A stretch of 64,000 nucleotides of DNA from assembly GCA_963819855.1 (NCBI GenBank), contig CAWFYC010000014.1, positions 234,884-298,883 of the forward strand, written 5' to 3'. Below are positions 54,170-62,317 of the stretch, piece by piece. Below the pieces are notes generated by a model that was given only the letters and a program-made list of their open reading frames with translations, did no database searches and had not been told where the DNA came from. Position 1 is the first letter of the stretch. Every line of letters starts with the position of its first letter. Source of the stretch: JAMXLO01 sp963819855. Its GTDB lineage: Bacteria; Pseudomonadota; Alphaproteobacteria; Acetobacterales; Acetobacteraceae. Made by a program: the position numbers and the translations under genes.

Positions 54170-55690
54170 ATGTCCGACTCCACCCGCGTTCCCTATCGCG
54201 GTCTGATCACCGCCTCCGCCATGCTGGCGATGTTCATGCAGACGCTGGACTCCACCATCGCCAATGTGGCGCTGCCGTACATGCAGGGCAGCATGTCGGC
54301 CTCCTACGACGAGATCACCTGGGTGCTCACCTCCTATGTGATCGCCGCCGCCATCATGACCGCGCCGGTCGGCTGGCTGGCCGTCCGCTTCGGCCGCAAG
54401 CGGCTGTTCATCGTCTGCATCATTGGCTTCACCGCCGCCTCCATGCTGTGCGGGGCGGCACAGTCGCTGGAGCAGCTGGTCGGCTTCCGCCTGCTGCAGG
54501 GCATGTTCGGCGCGGCCCTGGCGCCGCTGTCGCAGGCGACGATGCTCGACATCTACCCGTTCTCACGGCGCGCCCAGGCGATGGCGATCTTCTCCATGGG
54601 TGTCACCATGGGCCCGATGATCGGCCCGACCCTCGGCGGCTACCTCACCGACCTGTACTCCTGGCGCTGGGTGTTCTACGTCAACCTGCCGTTCGGCATC
54701 CTCGCCCTGGTCGGCATCGTGCTGTTCATGCGCGAGACACCGGCGCGACCGCAACTCACCTTCTCCTGGTACGGCTTTGCCATGCTGGGCCTCGCCGCGG
54801 GGTCGTTCCAGATGTTGCTGGACCGCGGCCAGGAACTCGACTGGTTCGGTTCGCGCGAGATCATGATCGAGGCGGTGGTGGCGGGCCTCGCGTTCTACCT
54901 GTTCGTCGTGCACATGTTCACCGCCGATAAGCCGTTCCTGCCGCCGGGCCTGTTCAAGGACCGCAACTTCGCCTCCGCCATCATCATGATCTTCTGCGTC
55001 TCGTCGCTGATGCTGTCGACATCGGCGCTGCTGGCGCCCTATCTGCAGAACCTGGCGGGCTATCCGGTCTACACCGCCGGCTGGGTGATGGCGCCGCGCG
55101 GGATCGGCATCATCATATCGATGTTCCTCGCCGCACGCATGGGCATGCGGGTGGACCAGCGCAAGATCATGGCGTTCGGCCTGATCAGCCTGGGCTGGGT
55201 GCTCTACACGATGAGCAACTGGACGCCCGACGTGACCGCCGAAGCGATGATCTTCACCATGATCATCCAGGGCTTCTCGGTCGGCCTGGTGTTCAACCCG
55301 ATGACGGTGATGGCCTACACCACACTGCCGCCGTCGCTGCGCGGCGAGGCGACGTCGATGCAGTCGCTGGCGCGCAACATCGGCTCCGCGATCGGCATCT
55401 CGGTCACCTCGTTCAGTCTGACGCGCGGGGTTCAGGTCACCCACGCCGACATCGCCGCCGGCATCACGCCGTTCGATCGTGTGCTGCAAGGCAATGACGC
55501 GGTGTCGCACATGCTGAACCCGGCGACGCGGCACGGCGCGGTGCTGCTCGACCAGATGGTCAATCACCAGGCGCAGATCATCGCCTACAACAACGACTTC
55601 CGGCTGATGATGCTGACCGTCGTCCCGCCGCTGCTGCTGCTGTTGCTGATGCGCAAGCACGACCGGCCGGCGGTGGCAGCGGGGGATTGA
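54170..55690 (+). CDS. DHA2 family MFS exporter (EmrB/QacA type)
   Basis: 506 aa from ATG 54170 (54146 also in frame). About 14 transmembrane helices. TLDSTIANVALPYMQGSMSASYDEITWVLTSYVIAAAIMTAPVGWLA contains the DHA2 motif D, and RFGRKRLFIV is motif A. MGPMIGPTLGGYLTDLYSWRWVFYVNLPFG is motif C. It would pump drugs or toxic organic compounds out by proton antiport. No adjacent EmrA-type membrane-fusion gene is present, so it may work alone. Confidence 0.92.
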   Translation: MSDSTRVPYRGLITASAMLAMFMQTLDSTIANVALPYMQGSMSASYDEITWVLTSYVIAAAIMTAPVGWLAVRFGRKRLFIVCIIGFTAASMLCGAAQSLEQLVGFRLLQGMFGAALAPLSQATMLDIYPFSRRAQAMAIFSMGVTMGPMIGPTLGGYLTDLYSWRWVFYVNLPFGILALVGIVLFMRETPARPQLTFSWYGFAMLGLAAGSFQMLLDRGQELDWFGSREIMIEAVVAGLAFYLFVVHMFTADKPFLPPGLFKDRNFASAIIMIFCVSSLMLSTSALLAPYLQNLAGYPVYTAGWVMAPRGIGIIISMFLAARMGMRVDQRKIMAFGLISLGWVLYTMSNWTPDVTAEAMIFTMIIQGFSVGLVFNPMTVMAYTTLPPSLRGEATSMQSLARNIGSAIGISVTSFSLTRGVQVTHADIAAGITPFDRVLQGNDAVSHMLNPATRHGAVLLDQMVNHQAQIIAYNNDFRLMMLTVVPPLLLLLLMRKHDRPAVAAGD

Positions 55691-55794
55691 ACCTGCGTCG
55701 GCAACTTCGTCTCATTGTTTACGATGGTGAGACGGCAGCGACTAAAACGAGAAGCGATACCAGAATTGAGCGCGGACATGCTGCGGATGTTCGA

Positions 55795-56481
55795 TCAGGC
55801 AGGGACGGTGGCACGCGCGCCCTGGTCGAGCGCGAGCAGGATGGGGCTGCAGCCGTGCACCAGGTCCTCGATGATCGCCGGTTCGGGCGGGCCATAGCCG
55901 GCGTTCGGCGGCAGGCCGCCGTGCGCCCGGATGCTGGCGGCGCGGGCAGGGTAGAGCAGGGCGTACTGCTCGGCCTCGGTGAGCTTGCTGAAGTCGTCCT
56001 CGTTCCGGCCGGGGTTCGGCGCAGCGGCAGGATCGGGTGGCGCAGCCTGGGCCGGCTCGGGCAGCGGCACCGATACATCGCGGAACCAGTAACCGGCACG
56101 CTCCATCGCGGCGGGATGCATCGCCGCCAGGGCCTTGTCGCGTCTCGCCTGCCTGGCCTCGTAGTCGCGCAGCAGGCCGCGCATCTGCCGCAGCATGGTC
56201 GCTGCCTGGGCACGGCAGCGGTTGGTGGCGGCGAGGTCGCCGCGGTACTCGCCGGCCTGGCGGACCGCGTCGGCGTAGCAGGCCTCGGCCAGGACGATGT
56301 CGATGGCGAGCATGGCGTCCAGCGCATCGGTGGGATGCAGGGCGGCGACCGCGGCCATGGCGAGTTCGTCGCGGGCGGCGAGGGCTTCGGGGGTATCGGC
56401 GCGGGGCGGGGCAAGGCTGTCGCAGAGTTTGGCGAAGACTTCGCGGGCGATGGAATCGGGGAGGTTGGGGAGGGTGTGCAT
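55795..56481 (-). CDS. Hypothetical protein, 228 aa
   Basis: ATG 56481. MHTLPNLPDSIAREVFAKLCDSLAPP, then alanine-rich helices ELAMAAVAALHPTDALDAMLAIDIVLAEACYADAVRQAG and a cluster of QARRDKALAAMHPAAMERAGYWFRD, ending in proline-rich sequence and GPPEPAIIEDLVHGCSPILLALDQGA. No catalytic motif. I associate proteins of this shape with Acetobacteraceae and relatives, often near mobile DNA. Function unknown. Confidence 0.7.
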   Translation of the reverse strand: MHTLPNLPDSIAREVFAKLCDSLAPPRADTPEALAARDELAMAAVAALHPTDALDAMLAIDIVLAEACYADAVRQAGEYRGDLAATNRCRAQAATMLRQMRGLLRDYEARQARRDKALAAMHPAAMERAGYWFRDVSVPLPEPAQAAPPDPAAAPNPGRNEDDFSKLTEAEQYALLYPARAASIRAHGGLPPNAGYGPPEPAIIEDLVHGCSPILLALDQGARATVPA

Positions 56482-56615
56482 GGCGGGACCGACCGGTTGC
56501 TGTGGGGAAAGGAGGGGAGGTGGGAGTTAGATATAATGGTGTCAATGGGTAGTAATATTAACAAATGTTGAGGGAAGGCACGCTGTGGTTGCGATGGCGC
56601 GCAGTAAGGGGATTT

Positions 56616-56770
56616 GAAACCACGGATGAACACGGATGAACACGGATTGCGGCGATGCGGTTGCGACGTCTGTGCCCCACCACGACCTTATCCGTGTCCA
56701 TCCGTGTCCATCCGTGTCCATCCGTGTCCATCCGTGTCCATCCGTGTCCATCCGTGTTCATCTGTGGTTT
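56616..56770. repeat. Tandem 10-bp repeat with inverted flank (ACACGGATGA-type)
   Basis: Units TCCGTGTCCA occur six times from 56691 to 56750, then TCCGTGTTCA at 56751-56760 and TCTGTGGTTT. An inverted copy (CCACGGATGAACACGGAT core) lies at 56616-56648. Similar CCACGGATGAACACGGATGA repeats occur in many unrelated bacteria as intergenic elements. Frames through it give MDTDGHGWTR-type repeats that are not real proteins. Confidence 0.9.
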
Positions 56771-56890
56771 CAGTTACCCACTTGACGCGATCACGCCGGC
56801 GGGCGTGCAGCAGAATCTGCTGCCGCTCGCGAAGGCCTGCCGTGACGAGCTGACGCGGGAGCGTGTGCGTGATCGTGGGCCAGGGGGCGT

Positions 56891-57010
56891 CTATGTTGGA
56901 CGATAGAGCAGGACGTTCCCTGTGGGATGGAGCTGCAGCAGCAGGTCCATGTGACGGACATTGGCGCTGACCAGCAACATGTTCTGCTCCACCGCAGTGA
57001 GGTAGATCAG
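56891..57010 (-). pseudogene. PIN-domain-like C-terminal fragment
   Basis: The last 39 codons of the frame read LIYLTAVEQNMLLVSANVRHMDLLLQLHPTGNVLLYRPT, which resembles the end of PIN-domain toxins (xNMLLVSxNxRHMDLLLQxxP). The upstream part of the frame is not family-like and no full toxin is present. It is bracketed by a 34-base direct repeat (56829-56862 and 57010-57043). Confidence 0.4.
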
Positions 57011-57067
57011 CGAAGGTCTGCCTGGATGAGCTGGCGCGGGAGCAAGCCCACGAGCAACGGGACGGGA

Positions 57068-57400
57068 ATGAGCATTGACGAAGGGTGGCACCAGATTCCG
57101 GCGCGCAGTGCACCCCGGCGGTATTCTGAAGGATGAACTGGACGAGCTGGGCATCACGCCCACTGAATTCGCACGACAGATCGACGTACCGCCGAACCGC
57201 GTCAGCTAGATCATCGCCGGCAAAGCGCCCGATCAACCGGCGACACGGCACTGCGGTTTGGCCATTGGTTCGGCACCGATCCCCAGTTCTGGCTCAACCT
57301 TCAGGTGCAGGTCGACCTTGCTGTCGCCGATCGGCAGGTGGGGAAGGCAATCCGTATTTTGCCTACTCAGACCGACCTGCCGTCCCGGGCGGCGTAGCGT
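57068..57400 (+). pseudogene. HigA-like antitoxin pseudogene
   Basis: VHPGGILKDELDELGITPTEFARQIDVPPNRVS (from GTG 57108) is the HigA/VapI helix-turn-helix start. It is cut by TAG at 57207-57209 where a CAG glutamine is expected. After IIAGKA a frame change leads to DTALRFGHWFGTDPQFWLNLQVQVDLAVA. A further break lies near 57100 between ATG 57068 (MSIDEGWHQIPA) and the VHPGG segment. No intact HigB toxin gene is adjacent. The gene is clearly dead. Confidence 0.8.
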
Positions 57401-57436
57401 TGGCTATTTGCGCCGTGCTGCACGGACGACCAGCGT

Positions 57437-57678
57437 TTAGAGTCTGCCCAGATCGAACCAGTTAAAATGCCACTCAATGCAATCGTCAGCGAGCGCATGC
57501 CTGAGAACGAGAAGTTTGTTGTGCAGGATGTCTCCTCTTACCCTCGAAATGATAATATAGTTTGATCCTTGTTTCTTAATCCGTAGCATACCACGGTCGA
57601 ATTGAAGGTGATGGTTCGGGCACAGCACGATCATATTCGCAACTTTATCTGGCCCATTGTGAGGGTGCCCAATAGCCC
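57437..57678 (-). pseudogene. HNH endonuclease, C-terminal piece (split by IS insertion)
   Basis: Reading on the minus strand: RAIGHPHNGPDKVANMIVLCPNHHLQFDRGMLRI, with the HNH motif histidines and the CPNHH pair, down to the stop at 57437. The N-terminal piece is at 61314-61806. The two join in frame across a TTA target duplication: 493 plus 242 bases make 245 codons. The native gene would have been 244 aa. Confidence 0.85.
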
Positions 57679-57789
57679 TTAGTGTCTGTCCGGGAACAAG
57701 TTGAGTCTTTAGAATCGGTTAGCGCAAGGAGCTTGAAGCGGCAGAATGCCTTGTGATTCGCTGTGCGGCATCGATTCGCGAGGTGCCAC

Positions 57790-58120
57790 ATGTGGACGGA
57801 AGAGAACCGCCGCCGCTACGACCGCAGCGGGCTGCGCTATGAGAGCGACCTGACCGACGATGAATGGGCCGAGATCGCGCCCCTGATCCCGCCTGCCAAG
57901 CCAGGCGGTAACAAGCGTTCGGTCAATATTCGCGAGGTGGTCAATGGGCTGATGTACATCCTCAGCACAGGCTGCCAATGGCGGGCCATCCCGAAGGACC
58001 TCGCACCGCGTAGCACGGTGTACGATTACACCGACCGCTGGAGCTGGGACGGGACGCTGGAGCAGATCCACCATGCGCTCTACCTGAAATGTCGGGAACA
58101 GGCCTCGCGAGAGGCCAGCC
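57790..58120 (+). pseudogene. IS5 transposase N-terminal piece (orfA), split by IS21
   Basis: ATG 57790 opens MWTEENRRRYDRSGLRYESDLTDDEWAEI, then RSVNIREVVNGLMYILSTGCQWRAIPKDLAPRSTVYDYTDRWSWDGTLE and LYLKCREQASREAS. It continues in frame at 60789 (PTAAVIDSQSVKSAEKGG) once the IS21 and one copy of CCAGCC are removed. Confidence 0.9.
58115..58120. repeat. IS21 target site duplication CCAGCC (left copy)
   Basis: CCAGCC at 58115-58120 and again at 60783-60788 flank the IS21 exactly. IS21 elements make 4-8 bp duplications. Confidence 0.85.
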
Positions 58121-58234
58121 TGTAGCGCGACAATCAGGATGGTGGCGGGCGACAATCAGGATGGATACCTGCGACACCGCTTGGCTGCATAATTGTGGCG
58201 TCTGTTTGCGGTTGGCAAGTGGCATGAGACGCGC

Positions 58235-58266
58235 CTCTGATTGTCGCTGGAGAGCGACAATCAGAG
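58235..58266. terminator. Perfect hairpin downstream of istB
   Basis: Arms 58235-58248 and 58253-58266 (14 bp, 4-base GGAG loop) lie just after the istB stop at 58280 on the minus strand. The arm repeats the IS21 end core GCGACAATCAG. It could terminate istAB or be part of the transposase-binding array. Confidence 0.6.
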
Positions 58267-58279
58267 CGGGCGGGATGGA

Positions 58280-59074
58280 TCAGGCGGGCTCGTCGTTGGA
58301 CTGACGATCGGCCCTGGTCTTGCGTGCGATGGCGGTGCGCCGCCGGTAGCTTTCGACATTCATCTCGAAGATGGTGGCGTGATGGACGAGGCGGTCGATG
58401 GCGGCGACGGTCATCGCCGGATCGGGGAACACCTTGCCCCAGTCTCCGAACGGCTGGTTTGCCGTGATCAGCAGCGAGCGGCGCTCGTAGCGGGCGGCGA
58501 TGAGTTCGAACAGCACGCTGGTCTCGGCCTGATCCTTGGTGACGTAGGAGAGATCATCGAGGATCAGCAGGTCGAACCTGTCCAGCTTGGCGATGGCCGC
58601 CGCCAGCTGCAGTGCCTGTCGCTCCACCTGGAGGCGCTGAACGAGGTCGGTGGTGCGCATGAACAGGTACGGGTGGCCGCTCTCGATCAGCGCGCGGCCG
58701 AGGGCCGCAGCGACGTGGCTCTTGCCGCTGCCGGGGGGTCCGAACAGCAGCAGATTGGCGCCCTTGCTCAGCCAAGTGTCGCCGGAGGCGAGCGCCATGA
58801 CGTGTGCCTTGCTGATCATCGGCACCGCCAGGAAGTCGAAGTTGTCCAGCGTCTTGCCCGGTGGCAGGCGTGCTTCGGCAAGGTGGCGGTCGATGCGCCG
58901 CTTGGCGCGCTCGGCGATCTCGAATTCGGCAAGTGCCGCGAGGAACCGAGTGGCAGGCCAGCCCTCCTTGTCGGCGCGAGTGGCGATATCCTGCCACAGG
59001 CGGCTGATGGCTGGCAGCCGCAGCTCGTGCAGCAGTAGCGGCAGCCGGGCGATGTCGGCAGTGATCTTGCTCAT
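58280..59074 (-). CDS. istB: IS21 helper ATPase IstB
   Basis: 264 aa from ATG 59074, overlapping the istA stop by four bases. AAA+ ATPase with Walker A GPPGSGKSH at residues 112-120, Walker B LLILDDLSYV near 168, LLITANQPFGDWGKVFPDPAMTVAAIDRLVHHATIFEM in the sensor region. Assists IstA in target-site capture and strand transfer. Confidence 0.93.
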   Translation of the reverse strand: MSKITADIARLPLLLHELRLPAISRLWQDIATRADKEGWPATRFLAALAEFEIAERAKRRIDRHLAEARLPPGKTLDNFDFLAVPMISKAHVMALASGDTWLSKGANLLLFGPPGSGKSHVAAALGRALIESGHPYLFMRTTDLVQRLQVERQALQLAAAIAKLDRFDLLILDDLSYVTKDQAETSVLFELIAARYERRSLLITANQPFGDWGKVFPDPAMTVAAIDRLVHHATIFEMNVESYRRRTAIARKTRADRQSNDEPA

Positions 59075-60597
59075 GCTGAGACCTCCATCGCGTGGTTGCT
59101 GAGCAACGCGTCGTAGGCAACCACCGACGGCAATGCGACGGTGACATGTGGCAGGCAGGAGCTGGCCGGGGCGAACTGCGTCTGCAAGGCATTGAGGTCC
59201 GGCCGTTCCCCGGCAGCGAGGATCAGTTCCAGTTGGTCGGCCAGTTCAGCCTCGCAAGCCCGTTCATGCGCGAGTGCGAGCAGACCGACCATGATGCGGC
59301 AGGCAATGCGCGGCGGCTCGGCGGCGATCAATGCGTCCCAGGTATTGCGGAACGCTGTGCGCGGGAACAGCTGATCGCGATAGACCAGGTTGAGCAATGC
59401 ATGCGGCTTGCGACGCAGGGCATGGATGACATGGCGGTAGTCGACGACATGAACGGTGCGGCTGCGCATGGCGCGGCCTTGCGGCGCGCGACCGCGTGGC
59501 AGCGTCAACACGGGTTCACCGCCGAGGAAGCACTCGATCCGGTCATCATATATACGCACGCGCAGCCGATGGCCGATCAGCCGCGATGGCACCGTGTAGA
59601 ACACGCGGCGAAGCAGGAAGCCGCCGCTGCGGGTGACAGTGACCAGATCCTCTTCGAAGTCGGTGGTGCGGCGCAGTGGCAGCGACGTGAGCAGCGGACG
59701 CTCGATCTCCAGCTCACGGCGCCGACCGGCATTGGCACGACCCACAATCTCGGCAACGAAGCGGCGATAGAGCGGCATGTCAGCGAAGTCACTGCTGCCA
59801 CGAAGCAGCAATGACTGCGCCAAGGTCTGCTTGAGATGTCCGTGACTGGCCTCAATCACACCGTTCTCGTGTGCGATCCCCAGGTTGTTGCGGGTCGCGG
59901 TCATGCGGTAATGGGCGCACAGCGCCTCGTAGCGGTTGGTCTGGTCTTCGGCAGCATCACGGTCGAGATTGCGAAATGCCGCCGAGAGACTGTCGCTGCG
60001 ATGCTCGCGCGGTGCGCCGCCGAGCGCCCACAATGCGTTCTGAAGTCCGCCGGCCAAGGCCACGAAACTCTCGCCGCCGAGCACCACCTCGGCATGCTGC
60101 CAGCCGGAGAACGCCAACCGAAAGTGATAGAGCCGATGCAGCAGCGGCACGGCGGCGATGGTGACGCCGAGCGGGTTGGCGTCGGTGAAGTCCGACAGGC
60201 CCTGCTGTCCCGGCGGATGCTCCTGGCGGAAGATCACGTCGCGCTCCGCGCCATGCAATGCCTGCCAGGTCCGCACCCGGCGCTCCAGAGTGCGGCGCGT
60301 AGCTGCGGAGAAATCGCGATGACGACGCAGCATCTCGGTCACGATGCTGACCGGGCGCAGACCGGGCACCGCCTGCAACATGGGGACAATCTCACTGTCC
60401 CAGATCGCTACCAGCGGATCCGGCCTGCGGCGTCCGCGCGGGGTCTGCTGTTGAGATGGCAACCGGGGATCGGCATCAAGCCGGGCGCCGGTCGTGACGC
60501 TGAGCGCCGCCTTGGCGGCAGCGGCCTCGCGTGTGTGGGTTCGACGAAGGTCCATGTACAGTCTCACCTGCTGATCCGTGATGTGATTGCCGGGCAC
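59071..60597 (-). CDS. istA: IS21 transposase IstA
   Basis: About 508 aa. GTG 60597 gives VPGNHITDQQVRLYMDLRRTHTREAAAAKAALS, the usual IstA N-terminal helix-turn-helix; a GTG at 60669 would add an unlike leader. The DDE/rve core is present (GLSDFTDANPLGVTIAAVPLLHRLYHFRLAFSGWQHAEVV and GIAHENGVIEASHGHLK with the third acidic residue). Intact. Confidence 0.92.
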   Translation of the reverse strand: MPGNHITDQQVRLYMDLRRTHTREAAAAKAALSVTTGARLDADPRLPSQQQTPRGRRRPDPLVAIWDSEIVPMLQAVPGLRPVSIVTEMLRRHRDFSAATRRTLERRVRTWQALHGAERDVIFRQEHPPGQQGLSDFTDANPLGVTIAAVPLLHRLYHFRLAFSGWQHAEVVLGGESFVALAGGLQNALWALGGAPREHRSDSLSAAFRNLDRDAAEDQTNRYEALCAHYRMTATRNNLGIAHENGVIEASHGHLKQTLAQSLLLRGSSDFADMPLYRRFVAEIVGRANAGRRRELEIERPLLTSLPLRRTTDFEEDLVTVTRSGGFLLRRVFYTVPSRLIGHRLRVRIYDDRIECFLGGEPVLTLPRGRAPQGRAMRSRTVHVVDYRHVIHALRRKPHALLNLVYRDQLFPRTAFRNTWDALIAAEPPRIACRIMVGLLALAHERACEAELADQLELILAAGERPDLNALQTQFAPASSCLPHVTVALPSVVAYDALLSNHAMEVSA

Positions 60598-60782
60598 CGG
60601 GGGTCTCTTCTGGGGAGTTGAGAACTCCCGACATTCGGCACGCGTCACGGAGTTGCAGGCCGGTCCCACGCAGAGGACCGTCGCCGGGTTCAGCCTACGG
60701 CTGGGCTACGCCCAACCTGCGGCCGAACCCGGCGTCATCCATCCTGATTGTCGCTGACATCCATCTTGATTGTCGCTGAACA

Positions 60783-60788
60783 CCAGCC
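60783..60788. repeat. IS21 target site duplication CCAGCC (right copy)
   Basis: Second copy of the 6-bp duplication; see the left copy at 58115. Confidence 0.85.
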
Positions 60789-61296
60789 CCACTGCCGCGG
60801 TAATTGATAGCCAGAGCGTCAAGAGCGCCGAAAAAGGGGGGCCTGTATCGACCCACATGGCTATGATGCGGGCAAGAAGATCAAGGGGAAGAAGCGGCAT
60901 ATCCTGGTAGATTTACAGGGATTGCTGCTGCACGCCATCGTGCACGCGGCCGACATTCAGGATCGCGACGGCGGTGCAATGCTGATGGCCACTTTGTTTG
61001 GGCTCTACCCCTTCTTGCTGAAGCTCTACGCCGACGGTGGCTATCAGGGGCCGGAATTCCGCAAGGCGATGAAAACGATCCTCTCCCAGGTGGATGTGGA
61101 GATCGTCAAGCGTTCGGACCAGGCAAAGGGCTTTGTCGTCCTGCCCAAACGTTGGGTGGTCGAGAGAACCCTCGCATGGCTCAACCGCTGTCGTCGCCTG
61201 GCCAAGGATTGGGAGAGCCTCAACCACAAGGCGCGCGCGTTCCTGCTCCTGGCATCCATCCGCCTGATGGTCAGAAGGCTATGCAGAATCGCGTGA
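60789..61296 (+). pseudogene. IS5 transposase C-terminal piece with -1 frameshift site
   Basis: Frame 0 from the left piece continues PTAAVIDSQSVKSAEKGG, then meets the run GAAAAAGGGGGGCC at 60830-60843. The rest (ACIDPHGYDAGKKIKGKKRHILVDLQGLLLHAIVHAADIQDRDGG, KLYADGGYQGPEFRKAM, WVVERTLAWLNRCRRLAKDWE) is in the -1 frame up to the stop at 61296. IS1031/IS427-group elements commonly make transposase by -1 slippage at such A/G runs. Because the IS21 splits the gene it is inactive. Confidence 0.85.
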
Positions 61297-61313
61297 GGTT
61301 TCCGGACAAACTC

Positions 61314-61806
61314 TTATATGCGCCGCCTCAGAGTAATATTCACGGTCGCCGATAGATAATCTTGCGCCACAGAACATGCACACATTTTCGTAACGGAGCC
61401 TGAGTGCGGCAGCCTTCCGTCGATCCCGTACCTGCGCCTGTATCTCGGTGCTTCGGCGCTGGACAGCTCGGCCGACCTCTTCGTCGTCGAGCCAAGCCTC
61501 GTCTGTCTCCTCGTTAATCTCAGGAGATGGGGGCGCGGGTTTGGAAAAGCGTTCGGCTCCGCCAAGGTTGCTGTATAAAGCAGCGATTGCTGGCGCATGC
61601 TCGAAAAAGGTTCTACTCGAAATGCCAAGCAATTTATGAACTTCCTCCGCCTGCGCGTATGCAATAAGATCGTCACTGTGCGGATTCCGACGAAGCCGCT
61701 CGGGTATACCGAACGTGTTCCGCGCACCGTTCCAATCTGATGCCGCCCACCAATCCAATCTGATGGCGCCCAGGATGGTGTCGTCTCGAATGCCTGTGCC
61801 GGTCAT
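61314..61806 (-). pseudogene. HNH endonuclease, N-terminal piece (split by IS insertion)
   Basis: ATG 61806 begins MTGTGIRDDTILGAIRLDW. The frame runs through YENVCMFCGARLSIGDREYYSEAAHI, containing the zinc CxxC and the first HNH histidine, and then leaves the gene at the IS5 end. It rejoins 57437-57678. The protein without the insertion would be 244 aa. Whether the start is native is uncertain because a second IS21 lies just beyond it. Confidence 0.85.
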
Positions 61807-61886
61807 GTCATAACGATCGTCGATGGGTCAAGCGGCAGTGCGCGGTTGGACCAAGACTGGCCGAGAGTTCTCCGCTTCATCGCACA

Positions 61887-62210
61887 TCAATCCCGGCCGT
61901 AGCCGCGTGGCGGCTTGACCTCGGCCAGCGTGGTGAGGTCGAGATCGGCGATCGCCTCAAGCGCTTCGGCCATGACGGTGGCGCGCAGGCTGTCCGGCAG
62001 CGCCTCCAACCAATTGACACACTCGGCCTGGATCCCCAGCAGCAGATTGGTCGCGTCATCCCACCGCTGAAGGCGGCTGCGTCGGTCGACGGGCCGGCGG
62101 GTTCGGATCACGACCTTTGGCGGCTGCTGTAAGTGGCGAGCGCGATAGCGCGCCTGGCGCTCGGCGTTGCTGAGCGCCTGCTCGCCTTGTGGTTTCTGAC
62201 CTCTCGGCAT
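61887..62210 (-). CDS. IS21-associated accessory protein
   Basis: 107 aa from ATG 62210. MPRGQKPQGEQALSNAERQARYRARHLQQPPKVV is basic and arginine-rich, then RSRLQRWDDATNLLLGIQAECVNWLEALPDSLR with a helical C-terminus. I associate such small proteins with one branch of IS21-like elements; no function is known. It is 108 bases downstream of istB on the same strand. Confidence 0.65.
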   Translation of the reverse strand: MPRGQKPQGEQALSNAERQARYRARHLQQPPKVVIRTRRPVDRRSRLQRWDDATNLLLGIQAECVNWLEALPDSLRATVMAEALEAIADLDLTTLAEVKPPRGYGRD

Positions 62211-62317
62211 GGTCTTCGATCTCCGTTACGTAACGCATTGCAGTGGGTTTGGATGCCAATGAGCCTGCCCACTGACGCTGCTTGGGGAAGTTGCGGCCGG
62301 CTCGTTCAGGGAAGCGC

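Larger units (their letters stand above)
58121..60782. mobile_element. IS21 family element, complete (2662 bp)
   Basis: Ends begin TGT and share the terminal sequence (TGTAGCGCGACAATCAGG left, complement TGTTCAGCGACAATCAAG right). Multiple terminal repeats GCGACAATCAGGATGG lie at 58127-58142 and 58149-58164, and inverted at 60739-60754 and 60761-60776, as is typical of IS21. It carries intact istA and istB on the minus strand and a CCAGCC target duplication. It looks intact and possibly mobile. Confidence 0.9.
57682..61313 (+). mobile_element. IS5 family, IS1031-type element, itself interrupted by an IS21 element
   Basis: Imperfect inverted ends, GTGTCTGTCCGGGAAC at 57682 and GAGTTTGTCCGGAAAC (complement, ending at 61313), match at 13 of 16 positions. 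Target duplication TTA (57679-57681 and 61314-61316), typical of the IS1031 group. Without the inner 2662-bp IS21 and its 6-bp duplication the element is 964 bp. It sits inside an HNH endonuclease gene. Confidence 0.9.

Noticed and set aside
56691..56760. Possible CRISPR array
   Set aside because: Units are 10 bp, directly adjacent and without spacers; no cas genes are nearby.
56542..56761. Frames encoding MDTDGHGWTR repeats
   Set aside because: They are translations of the 10-bp tandem repeat; such predicted proteins are a well-known annotation artefact.
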